Translations under genes and position numbers: made by a program
Part shown: positions 1 to 5,527 of the stretch, in pieces
How positions within the stretch are numbered: position 1 is the first letter of the stretch
Layout of the letters: every line of letters starts with the position of its first letter
Assembly (NCBI GenBank): GCA_007127615.1
Contig: SKZB01000188.1
Span: 1-5,766 of the forward strand
Source of the DNA: Phycisphaerales bacterium
GTDB taxonomy: Bacteria; Planctomycetota; Phycisphaerae; Phycisphaerales; SM1A02
Reading direction: 5' to 3'
DNA length: 5,766 nucleotides
Notes under the pieces: generated by a model
The model's input: only the letters and a program-made list of their open reading frames with translations
Database searches by the model: none
What the model was told of the DNA's origin: nothing

Positions 1-459
1 CTGAAAGCTCCCAACGCGGGGATGTACTCACCGATCGGCGGCAAGCTGGATGTCGAAACCGGCGAAGGACCGCACGCCTGCGCGGTTCGGGAAATCGAGG
101 AGGAAGCCGGCATTTCCCTGCGCGATGAGGAGATTCGTCTGACCGGCATCGTTTCCGAACAGGCCTACGAGGGCGAAACCCACTGGCTGATCTTTCTCTT
201 CGAAGTCACCCGCCCGGTCGACCACGGCGAGATCGCCGAGATGACCTTCGATGAAGGTCAGCTCGAATGGGTGCCGGTCGATCAGGTCGCCGGGCACGGC
301 ATCCCCGAGACCGATAAAAGAATCATGTGGCCGCTCGTCCAATCCCACCGCCACGGCGGGTTCTTCATGGTGCACATCAACTGCACGGACGGAAAACTGG
401 ACTGGGTGGTGCAGGAATCCAGCCGAGGCGTTCACCGGCCATCCGCGCCGAACATCTGA
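1..459 (+). CDS. Nudix hydrolase, N-terminus off window
   Basis: Nudix-family pyrophosphohydrolase, expected to cleave a nucleoside diphosphate-X substrate (for example an oxidised dNTP) in the cytoplasm with divalent metal. The frame is open from base 1 and stops at 457-459, giving 152 visible residues. The Nudix box spans visible residues 14-38: Gly14, Glu22, then REIEEEAGI at 30-38 with the metal-binding Glu31, Glu34 and Glu35. The Gly-to-Glu spacing is seven residues rather than the canonical five, a two-residue insertion in the loop (GGKLDVETGE). Strand-like segments such as THWLIFLFEV follow, as is usual for the fold. The first visible residues (LKAPNAGMYSPIGGK) resemble the region just before the box, so roughly 20-30 residues are probably missing upstream. 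The ATG at 22 is too close to the box to be the real start. The fold is secure; the exact substrate cannot be read from sequence. Confidence 0.9.
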   Translation: MKAPNAGMYSPIGGKLDVETGEGPHACAVREIEEEAGISLRDEEIRLTGIVSEQAYEGETHWLIFLFEVTRPVDHGEIAEMTFDEGQLEWVPVDQVAGHGIPETDKRIMWPLVQSHRHGGFFMVHINCTDGKLDWVVQESSRGVHRPSAPNI

Positions 460-519
460 GCCGCCCGCCCCGGCCGCAACTTGTCCGAACCGGCAGCATC
501 CCGGGCCGATCGAAGCTCG

Positions 520-525
520 TATCAT
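520..525 (+). promoter_or_regulatory. Possible -10 element (TATCAT) for the secreted-protein gene, leaderless geometry
   Basis: TATCAT fits a TANNNT -10 hexamer. It is followed by five bases and then ATGATG at 531-536, so transcription would start on or next to the start codon. No Shine-Dalgarno sequence lies upstream, and I find no convincing -35 at 16-18 bases. Weak alone; the same geometry at two other starts in this window adds support. Confidence 0.35.
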
Positions 526-530
526 TCGAC

Positions 531-1577
531 ATGATGCGTGACCAGAACTTCTGCGGACCGACCCCGATCAATTCACCCACTCGTTTCCTGCTGCTCACCG
601 TCCTCGCGGTCAGTATCGGCCTGGTTGATGCCGCCTCAGCGCAGCACGGCCGACAACCCGGCGATCGGCACAGCGGCCTCGCCGAGGAAGGCGAAGTCAG
701 CCCCCTCCCCCGAACCTGGGCCGCCCTCTTCGCCGATGCCATCGAAGATCGGCATGCCCTCGATCGCTGGTCCGAACACGAAGTGCTCCACGCCCGGTTC
801 ACCTGGAACTGGATCGACGGCATCGAGATGGAAGGTGAATTCTGGCTCGACACCAAGAGCCGCCGCCTGCGCATCCGGCTTGATGATGAAACCATCCTGC
901 AACACGACGGCATCGCGGAAGATGGCTCCGACGGCTCATCCGCGTGGATCAGCCCCGCGGCGCACGAACTTCCACGCGAATCGCTCATCCTGATGAGCAT
1001 GCCGAACCTGCTCACGCTGCCCTACCGTTTGCGCTCCGCCACCACCCACCTGCTCGGACAGGGGTGGCAGCGCATCAACGACCGGCCGTACTACGGCGCG
1101 TCGCTCGTCCTGCATCGCGATCAGGAACAAGCCCGGCATCACTGGTACACCTCGTTCGTCGATCCGATCAACTACCGGCTGCGGCTCGTCACGTTCCTCG
1201 CGAACCACGACCCGGAACTCGATCTCGACTGGGAGCATCAGCACGCAGCCCAACTCGATGATTACATCGATGTCGACGGCGTGCCGCTGGCCACCACGTG
1301 GACGTTCCGGCGGTGGAGCCGGTCCCGAGGCGTGATCGGCGATCAGTTGGGCGAATTGAACCTGCGCGATCCGCGGTTCCTGCCCCGCGATGAGGTTACC
1401 TTCATTCGCCCCGAGGATGATGATCTCCGCATGATCCCGGTCACCGCGCCGGTTTTGCCGACCGATGCGGATGGCGATGATGGAGATTCACCCGACGATG
1501 AAGACCGCCACCTCGACCCGCACCCCGATCCGGAAGCGGGCCCGGCGGCAGACCCGGAAACCGGCTCAGAAACCTGA
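531..1577 (+). CDS. Exported DUF6503/LolA-like hypothetical protein
   Basis: 348-residue protein of unknown function, predicted to be exported. The start at 531 is chosen because it puts a standard signal peptide at the N-terminus: a short polar stretch, a hydrophobic core at about residues 19-32 (FLLLTVLAVSIGLV) and an Ala-Ser-Ala cleavage site near residue 37. ATG at 534 is equally possible; the frame is open upstream to 327 but that extension overlaps the Nudix gene and is unlikely. The body (about 75-295) is rich in alternating strands with many Trp and Tyr. The segment PNLLTLPYRLRSA (158-170), then a Tyr-Tyr-Gly strand, HHWYTSFVDP (203-212) and DGVPLATTWTF (249-259) recalls, from memory, DUF6503, a LolA-like beta-sheet family. 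Residues 311-348 form an Asp/Glu/Pro-rich, probably disordered tail. It is 71 bases after the Nudix stop and convergent with serS. Family assignment is tentative; the call of a real exported protein is firmer. Confidence 0.75.
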   Translation: MMRDQNFCGPTPINSPTRFLLLTVLAVSIGLVDAASAQHGRQPGDRHSGLAEEGEVSPLPRTWAALFADAIEDRHALDRWSEHEVLHARFTWNWIDGIEMEGEFWLDTKSRRLRIRLDDETILQHDGIAEDGSDGSSAWISPAAHELPRESLILMSMPNLLTLPYRLRSATTHLLGQGWQRINDRPYYGASLVLHRDQEQARHHWYTSFVDPINYRLRLVTFLANHDPELDLDWEHQHAAQLDDYIDVDGVPLATTWTFRRWSRSRGVIGDQLGELNLRDPRFLPRDEVTFIRPEDDDLRMIPVTAPVLPTDADGDDGDSPDDEDRHLDPHPDPEAGPAADPETGSET

Positions 1578-1578
1578 C

Positions 1579-1641
1579 CGCGCCGGCCTGACCCGCGCCG
1601 GAAAGTTTGCGACGACGGTCGAGCACACGGAAACCGGCGCG
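1579..1641. terminator. GC-rich inverted repeat between convergent genes, possible bidirectional terminator
   Basis: CGCGCCGG at 1594-1601 (a second copy at 1579-1586) can pair with CCGGCGCG at 1634-1641. Inside the loop CGAC (1610-1613) and GTCG (1618-1621) form a smaller hairpin around a four-base loop. It fills the 68-base gap between the stop codons of the exported-protein gene (1577) and serS (1646), where termination on both strands is expected. There is no T-tract on either strand, so it is not a classic intrinsic terminator. Confidence 0.3.
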
Positions 1642-1645
1642 CGGT

Positions 1646-3079
1646 TCAACGACCCGGCGCGGCGGAGGCGGGGGCGGCCGCCGAGCCGATCCGCTCCACG
1701 CCGTTCATGTACGGCCGCAGCGGCTTCGGCACGGTCACGCTGCCATCCTCGTTCTGGTAGAGCTCCAGCAACGGAATCAGAATGCGCGGGCTTGCCAGCA
1801 CGGTGTTGTTCAGCGAATGGCAGAAGACGTTGCGGCCCTCCTGATCTCGGTAGCGCATGTTCAGCCGCCGACACTGGTAGTCGTACAAACGTGAAGCCGA
1901 GTGCGTCTCGCCGTACGCGCCGGTCGGCCGGCCTTCGGCGTCTTCCTCGCCCCGGCCCGGCATCCAGCATTCGATGTCGATCATGTCCGCGTTCTTCAGC
2001 CCGAGGTCCGCGGTGCAGCACTGCAGCAGGCGGTAGGGCAATTCCAGTTTCTGCAGGAGCTGTTCGACGATGTCGATCATCTTCTGATGCCAGCGGCGGG
2101 ATTCCTCTTCATCCGCGCGGCAGATGACGACCTGCTCGACCTTGTCGAACTGGTGGATGCGGTAGAGCCCCGCGGTGTCCTTGCCGGCCGCGCCGGCTTC
2201 GCGGCGGAAGCACGTGGAGACCGTCGCGTACTGCCGGGGCAGTTGCTCGGGGTCGAGAATCTCATCCTGATGCAGACCCATGAGGCCGACTTCACCGGTG
2301 CCGGTCAGGAAGAGATCGGTCCCGGTGCCGCGGCGTGATTCCTCGATGTGGTACGCCTGATCCCGGCCGGCGGGGAAAAATCCGGTGCCGACCATGCACT
2401 CCTCGCGCACGATGACGGGGACGCTCATCGGCGTGAAGCCATGTTCCTGGGTGATGAGATCGAAGGCAAAGCGCAGGACCGCCTGGTGCAGGCGCATGCC
2501 GTCGCCGGTCAGGACGTAATGCCGCGTGCCGGCCATCTTGACCGCGCGCTCGAAATCCACGAGGTTGAGCATCCGGATCAGTTCCAGATGCGTGCGGTGC
2601 GGGAAGCCTTTATTCTCCACAAAGGACTGTTTCGGATCGAACCAGTCCGGCTGCCAGGTGCGCAGTTCGACGTTGTCATCCGGAGAGTCGCCCTTCGGGA
2701 CGTCGGAATCCGGCGGCTGGGGAATCTGCAGCCAGAGATCCTTCCACTCCGGCTCGATCTGCGCGATCTTCTGTTCGAAGGCGTGGATCTCGGCCTTGAG
2801 CGCGATGGGGCGCGATTCCAGTTCGCGAATCTGCGCTTCGAGGCGGTCCTTCTCATGATCCCCCGCGCCCTTGAGCTGCCCCTTCAGCTTGCCGATGGCG
2901 GGGCCGATTTCCTTGCTGATTCTCTTCTGCTCGGCGCGCTTCCGTTCCTGATCGGCCAGAAGCGTGCGCCGTTCTTCATCGATGCGCAGCAGATGATGGA
3001 TATCCACTTCGATTCTTTTGGCGCGGGCGCCATCAATGAAGCGTTGCGGGTCGTCACGGAGTTGCTTGAGGTCGATCAT
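1646..3079 (-). CDS. serS: Seryl-tRNA synthetase
   Basis: Class II aminoacyl-tRNA synthetase that activates serine with ATP and charges tRNA-Ser in the cytoplasm. It is 477 residues long, against about 430 for E. coli SerRS. Residues 1-110 are the N-terminal domain with the long antiparallel coiled coil (about 30-110, rich in Glu, Lys and Arg) that grips the tRNA-Ser variable arm. The catalytic core follows: GTGFFP near 231-236, Thr261-Gly-Glu263 at the serine-binding TxE position, motif 2 from FRREAGAAGKDT (291-302) to HQFDKVE (309-315, Glu315 contacting serine), Glu391 before the YQCRRLN segment, and motif 3 around LNNTVLASPR (423-432) with the invariant Arg432. The C-terminus RPYMNG matches the family. 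Departures from E. coli are TGE for TAE, NNT for NGS, and an insertion around 377-389. The ATG has no Shine-Dalgarno sequence or -10 box, so it is probably transcribed from nadK, 65 bases upstream. Confidence 0.97.
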   Translation of the reverse strand: MIDLKQLRDDPQRFIDGARAKRIEVDIHHLLRIDEERRTLLADQERKRAEQKRISKEIGPAIGKLKGQLKGAGDHEKDRLEAQIRELESRPIALKAEIHAFEQKIAQIEPEWKDLWLQIPQPPDSDVPKGDSPDDNVELRTWQPDWFDPKQSFVENKGFPHRTHLELIRMLNLVDFERAVKMAGTRHYVLTGDGMRLHQAVLRFAFDLITQEHGFTPMSVPVIVREECMVGTGFFPAGRDQAYHIEESRRGTGTDLFLTGTGEVGLMGLHQDEILDPEQLPRQYATVSTCFRREAGAAGKDTAGLYRIHQFDKVEQVVICRADEEESRRWHQKMIDIVEQLLQKLELPYRLLQCCTADLGLKNADMIDIECWMPGRGEEDAEGRPTGAYGETHSASRLYDYQCRRLNMRYRDQEGRNVFCHSLNNTVLASPRILIPLLELYQNEDGSVTVPKPLRPYMNGVERIGSAAAPASAAPGR

Positions 3080-3094
3080 GAGGTGGGGCGGGGA

Positions 3095-3136
3095 GTGAGC
3101 AGTGAAGAGTGAACGGCGAACCGTGAAGAGAGAGAA
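3095..3136 (-). repeat. Degenerate heptamer array between nadK and serS
   Basis: Six consecutive 7-base units in unbroken register on the plus strand: GTGAGCA (3095-3101), GTGAAGA (3102-3108), GTGAACG (3109-3115), GCGAACC (3116-3122), GTGAAGA (3123-3129) and GAGAGAA (3130-3136). On the serS coding strand the units are pyrimidine-rich, of the form NNYTCRC, and the array ends 15 bases before the serS start codon. It would sit in the leader of a nadK-serS transcript. Heptameric short tandem repeats are known from cyanobacteria (STRR elements); the role here is unknown. Confidence 0.7.
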
Positions 3137-3144
3137 GGGACTGA

Positions 3145-4005
3145 TCAGCTCTTTGCGTCGCGGTAGGTCGGGGGTGCGGCCCAGCGCAGTTTATCCTGCA
3201 GGATGCGCCAGTACGTGGCGGAGGGGTTGAGAATCAGGCGAACTTTCTTCGGGTAGCCGGTGAAGACCACGGTATCGCCCTGCCGCAGCGTCTGCAGCGG
3301 CTGGCCGTCGGCGACGAGCGTCGTGCCCTCGTTCGCGCGGAGCAGCTTGGCGCGGATCTCGCCGGCGGCATCAAGAACGAGCGGCCGAAACGCCAGCGAG
3401 TGCGCCGCCAGCGGCGTAATCGTGAGCGCTTCCACACGCGGATGCACGATCGGCCCGCCCGCGGAGACGTTGTAGGCGGTCGACCCGACGGGGGTCGCGA
3501 CGATCATGCCGTCGCCGTTCAGACGCGGCCCGTCCGCGCCGTTGATCGACAGCGCCAGCTCGATCATGCGGAACGGAGGGCCGGAGGTGATGACGGCATC
3601 GTTCATCGCGAGTGAACGCTCGGGCTCCGAACCGTCCCCGTTTTCGAGATGCACCTCGAGCAGCAGATGCTCGTGCGAGGGCGCCGTGTCGCCGAAGACG
3701 ATGTCCGCCTGTTCGATCAGGCCCGCGCAGTCGAACTCCGCGAGAAAGCCGAGCCGGCCGGTGTTGACGCCGATCAGGGGCAGTTCGAGATCGACCAGGC
3801 GGCGGGCCTGGCTGATGAGCGTGCCGTCGCCGCCGATCGCGATCGCGAGATCGAGTTCGGGCAGATCCTCCAGCGCTTCCCCGTTGACCGGCCGCTGCGC
3901 CGCGATCTCCAAATGCCCGTCGAGTTCACGGCGCAGAACCGCCAGCGCTTCCGCCACTTTCGGACGGGATTCATCGGCCAGGAGCAGGACGCGCTTCCGC
4001 GGCAT
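3145..4005 (-). CDS. nadK: NAD kinase
   Basis: ATP-dependent (or polyphosphate-dependent) NAD kinase, which phosphorylates NAD+ to NADP+ in the cytoplasm; also called PpnK. It is 286 residues from the ATG at 4005, a normal length. Hallmarks in order: GGDGT at 58-62 in the N-terminal domain, containing the catalytic Asp60; GVNTGRLGFLAEF at 79-91; the Asn-Asp motif (AMNDAVI) at 133-139; the glycine-rich stretch from GDGMIVATPVGSTAYN (164-179) to SAGGPIVHP (181-189); AHSLAFRPLV (201-210); and ADGQ at 232-235. The frame is open for 50 more codons to 4155, but that stretch translates repeat DNA, has no family similarity, and MPRKRVLLLAD is the natural beta-strand start. A TACAAT box lies six bases before this ATG. 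It lies 65 bases upstream of serS on the same strand, probably as one operon. Confidence 0.96.
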   Translation of the reverse strand: MPRKRVLLLADESRPKVAEALAVLRRELDGHLEIAAQRPVNGEALEDLPELDLAIAIGGDGTLISQARRLVDLELPLIGVNTGRLGFLAEFDCAGLIEQADIVFGDTAPSHEHLLLEVHLENGDGSEPERSLAMNDAVITSGPPFRMIELALSINGADGPRLNGDGMIVATPVGSTAYNVSAGGPIVHPRVEALTITPLAAHSLAFRPLVLDAAGEIRAKLLRANEGTTLVADGQPLQTLRQGDTVVFTGYPKKVRLILNPSATYWRILQDKLRWAAPPTYRDAKS

Positions 4006-4011
4006 GGGCGT

Positions 4012-4017
4012 ATTGTA
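4012..4017 (-). promoter_or_regulatory. Possible -10 element (TACAAT) of nadK, leaderless geometry
   Basis: On the minus strand TACAAT (5/6 match to TATAAT) is followed by ACGCCC and then the nadK ATG at 4005. With normal -10 spacing the transcript would begin at the A of ATG. The region lacks a Shine-Dalgarno sequence. The -35 position falls inside the octamer array at 4024-4055 and is a poor match to TTGACA. It also supports the 4005 start over the longer frame. Confidence 0.45.
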
Positions 4018-4023
4018 CGGGCT

Positions 4024-4055
4024 CACGCAGTGATTGAGTGACTGAGTAACGAAGT
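4024..4055 (-). repeat. Octamer array upstream of nadK
   Basis: Four contiguous 8-base units read on the nadK coding strand: ACTTCGTT (4055-4048), ACTCAGTC (4047-4040), ACTCAATC (4039-4032) and ACTGCGTG (4031-4024), consensus ACTNCGTN. The array ends six bases upstream of the TACAAT box, so it occupies the -35 region. It also forms one arm of the fold-back at 4030-4168. Confidence 0.65.
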
Positions 4056-4168
4056 GGGGACGGCCCTTCGGTGTGACCCGGGCGGGCCCTGGCCGTCCGA
4101 CACGACGCCCGAGCGCTTTCCTCTTCGTGCCTCCTGCCTCTTCTCTGTTACTCAAGTCACTACGTCAC
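4030..4168. repeat. Large imperfect inverted repeat with an internal hairpin in the intergenic region
   Basis: The outer arms are 4030-4050 and 4147-4168. Their best part, GTGACTGAGTAAC (4038-4050) against GTTACTCAAGTCAC (4147-4160), pairs completely apart from one bulged base. Inside, GGACGGCC (4058-4065) pairs perfectly with GGCCGTCC (4091-4098), extended weakly by GTG at 4054-4056 and CAC at 4101-4103. It could be a miniature non-autonomous element, a structured RNA, or simply two oppositely oriented repeat arrays. I see no transposase and no clear target-site duplication. The rest of the 341-base gap 4006-4346 holds no gene that I can support. Confidence 0.5.
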
Positions 4169-4182
4169 TACGTTACTGACAC
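4122..4182 (+). repeat. Mixed octamer array in the nadK-upstream intergenic region
   Basis: Plus-strand units: TCTTCGTG (4122-4129), CCTCCTG (4130-4136, one base short), CCTCTTCT (4137-4144), then after five bases ACTCAAGTC (4150-4158, one base long), ACTACGTC (4159-4166), ACTACGTT (4167-4174) and ACTGACAC (4175-4182). It joins the CCTNCGTG form seen at 5472-5511 and the ACTNCGTN form seen at 4024-4055, which links these arrays as one family. Unlike the others it does not precede a gene in its own orientation. Confidence 0.6.
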
Positions 4183-4250
4183 CCTCGTGTTCCTGACCCG
4201 GTATCCGACGATCGTTCCGAGACCGATACCCGACGCGCGGATGGTGGCAG

Positions 4251-4263
4251 CGTTTCAGAAACG
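4251..4263. other. Short perfect palindrome in intergenic DNA
   Basis: CGTTTC and GAAACG flank a single A. It could be a small operator half-site pair or a chance event. It lies about 85 bases downstream of the broken cysteine-rich gene and about 245 bases upstream of nadK, with no promoter clearly next to it. Confidence 0.25.
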
Positions 4264-4346
4264 GGGTCATGGGTGAACGCCTGCGGCACAGGCCGGCCCG
4301 CGGACACGAGAAAGTCCCTCCACTGAACCCCGAACGGGGGGAATCA

Positions 4347-5155
4347 TTACGGCTGCGCCTCCTCCTCGACCGCGTCGCTGAACGCGTCACAGCACGTGTA
4401 TTCGCACCCCAACACGACGCCATCCACGTGAATCACGCACTCCGAATCCCAGTGGCACACGCCACCTTTGTCCTCGCAGTTCTCCTGTGCCCGCTGGTCA
4501 CAATTGGCAGTATGCTGCACGCAGGCAGCGACGGCGTCCGCGGGATCAACCCCGGCCTGACCGGTCAGGAGCATGAACATCTCGCCCGAAAACCCCGGCC
4601 ACGCCGCAATGGTCGTCGGACGACCATCCGTGTGGAAGGCCCGAATACCTCCCTGACCGTCGTGAATCATGAGAGACTCCGTGGTCACGCCGTCATGTGA
4701 GGAAGAAATGACCCAGATGTCGGGCGTGAGCAGTTGCGCAGAATCGCCCCGCAGATCACCGAGTGACCCCTGTTCGAACGAACTCGAGATTGAAACCGGC
4801 TGCTCGATATGACCCGCCTCATCAAACGGGAACTCGAATGGCGACTCCGGAAACGCGAATGAGAATTCGAGGTCTGCCTCATCACGGTAACCCAACCTCG
4901 GCAGGTCATCGACATCCCGAATCGCGGGCAGCGCAAGACGACCAAATCCCGGATTCAGCGATTCGTTCTGCCGGAAGAGGGCGGGTCGTCTACCCAGCCT
5001 CCGGCATCCTGAGACCAGCCATGCCCATCATCACCTCCCATGGCAAACCGGTCGGCGTGATCGCTTTCCGCAACCGCCAGGTGAACACCGATGCCCATTG
5101 TCAACAGGACGGCGATCGCGCGTCCGGAGACAACACTTCGTGTCAAACTTGTCAT
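4347..5155 (-). pseudogene. Secreted cysteine-rich hypothetical protein, broken by one frameshift
   Basis: Two minus-strand frames together make one coherent exported protein of about 269 residues. The first frame starts at ATG 5155 with a signal peptide (MTSLTRS, hydrophobic AIAVLLTMGIGVHLAVA, cleavage near VAVA or AVA) and stops at 4955. The second frame is open from about 5027 to the TAA at 4347 and has no convincing start of its own: its first candidate is a TTG at 4895 in mid-domain. One extra base near the C-rich run at 4983-4988 would join them as GGWVDDP then ALFRQNESLNPGFG. The C-terminal 60 residues hold eight cysteines (spaced as AAC, ANC, ENC, GVC, SEC, LGC and TCC), suggesting a disulfide-bonded extracytoplasmic domain. 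The family is not recognised. No slippery heptamer is visible, so a sequencing error or a real loss-of-function indel is likelier than programmed frameshifting. Confidence 0.7.
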
Positions 5156-5278
5156 TGAATTTTCCGTTTCTGCCCACCCTGTGGAAGGTCCCGGTTCATG
5201 CGGGGAGGGGGACGCGTTCCCCACGGACGACAGATCTCTCGAAAACGCCAACCGGAGCCGGAAGTATTTCTCCACAAC

Positions 5279-5306
5279 GCTATACCCTATCCCTCGGCGG
5301 CGTCAG
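5279..5306 (-). promoter_or_regulatory. Candidate promoter of the secreted cysteine-rich gene
   Basis: On the minus strand CTGACG (5306-5301, 4/6 to TTGACA) and TATAGC (5284-5279, 4/6 to TATAAT) are separated by 16 bases. This would start transcription near 5272, with a leader of roughly 117 bases before the ATG at 5155. The -35 overlaps the palindrome at 5302-5319. The match is modest in GC-rich DNA and could be chance. Confidence 0.25.
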
Positions 5307-5319
5307 GAAACTTCCTGAC
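5302..5319. promoter_or_regulatory. Perfect 8-base inverted repeat, possible operator
   Basis: GTCAGGAA (5302-5309) and TTCCTGAC (5312-5319) are exact inverted repeats with a two-base spacer, 18 bases in all, the size of a dimeric repressor site. It overlaps the -35 of the candidate minus-strand promoter. No T-run follows on either strand, which argues against an intrinsic terminator. An extra TTCCTGAC half-site lies at 4190-4197. Confidence 0.4.
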
Positions 5320-5328
5320 ACTTTGGCC

Positions 5329-5352
5329 GCGAAGACGCGCAAGTCACTGAGT
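5329..5352 (-). repeat. Decayed octamer array upstream of the broken secreted-protein gene
   Basis: Read on the minus strand, three units keep an 8-base step: ACTCAGTG (5352-5345), ACTTGCGC (5344-5337) and GTCTTCGC (5336-5329). The first differs by one base from the unit ACTCAGTC in the nadK array. It lies about 22 bases upstream of the candidate -35 at 5301-5306. It is the weakest member of the family. Confidence 0.4.
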
Positions 5353-5409
5353 CGCCGCCGGTAGCAAGACAGCGCCTCGGGAATCGGTGTGGATGACCGG
5401 TTCTTGGAA

Positions 5410-5456
5410 AGGGCGCGAAGGGCCCGACGAGACCCACGCCGTCACCGCCGCGCCCT
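5410..5456. other. 8-bp GC hairpin in the divergent intergenic region
   Basis: AGGGCGCG (5410-5417) and CGCGCCCT (5449-5456) are exact inverted repeats around a 31-base loop. As in the 4006-4346 region, the hairpin is followed within about 25 bases by an octamer array of the CTTCGTGCCTCC type. Function unknown. The 384-base gap 5156-5539 holds no gene that I can support. Confidence 0.4.
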
Positions 5457-5471
5457 CGCCCACCCTATGTC

Positions 5472-5511
5472 CCTTCGTGCCTCCGTGCCTACGTGCCTTC
5501 ATGCCTCTTCT
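5472..5511 (+). repeat. Octamer array upstream of the DUF167 gene
   Basis: Five contiguous 8-base units: CCTTCGTG (5472-5479), CCTCCGTG (5480-5487), CCTACGTG (5488-5495), CCTTCATG (5496-5503) and the degenerate CCTCTTCT (5504-5511). The consensus is CCTNCGTG. The array ends 16 bases before the TAAACT box, so its last unit covers the -35 position. It shares CTTCGTGCCTCC and TGCCTCTTCTCT with 4123-4146, but with 17 extra bases between them, about two more units. Confidence 0.8.
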
Positions 5512-5527
5512 CTCCCCCTTCCGCCCC

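Noticed and set aside
327..530. Upstream in-frame extension of the exported-protein gene to 327
   Set aside because: It overlaps the 3' end of the Nudix gene, is Arg/Pro-rich with no domain character, and would bury the clear signal peptide that begins at 531.
2348..3112. Long open frame of 254 codons on the plus strand opposite serS
   Set aside because: It lies wholly antisense to a clear synthetase gene in GC-rich DNA, where the opposite strand stays open by codon bias; no recognisable domain or signal.
4006..4155. N-terminal extension of nadK by 50 codons to 4155
   Set aside because: The added residues translate the octamer array and hairpin, do not resemble NAD kinases, and a TACAAT box fits the start at 4005.
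4201..4230. tRNA-like fold from GGTATC and GATACC arms
   Set aside because: Only 30 bases separate the outer ends; there is no T-loop sequence, anticodon arm or acceptor stem of proper length on either strand.
4328..4339. Intrinsic terminator after the broken gene (CCCC GAAC GGGG)
   Set aside because: The stem is only four base pairs and there is no T-run on the minus strand.
4955..5030. Programmed -1 ribosomal frameshifting
   Set aside because: The direction fits, but no X XXY YYZ slippery heptamer or obvious downstream pseudoknot is visible in the overlap; an indel is simpler.
4763..5158. 131-codon plus-strand frame opposite the broken secreted gene
   Set aside because: Composition is Arg/Pro/His-rich, with no start signal; the minus-strand reading has a signal peptide and ordered cysteines.
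5181..5275. Upstream GTG start at 5275 for the secreted cysteine-rich protein
   Set aside because: It would place about 40 polar residues before a well-formed signal peptide; ATG 5155 fits export, though its Shine-Dalgarno sequence is weak.
3095..5511. CRISPR array
   Set aside because: Units are 7-8 bases, directly adjacent and degenerate, with no unique spacers and no cas genes.
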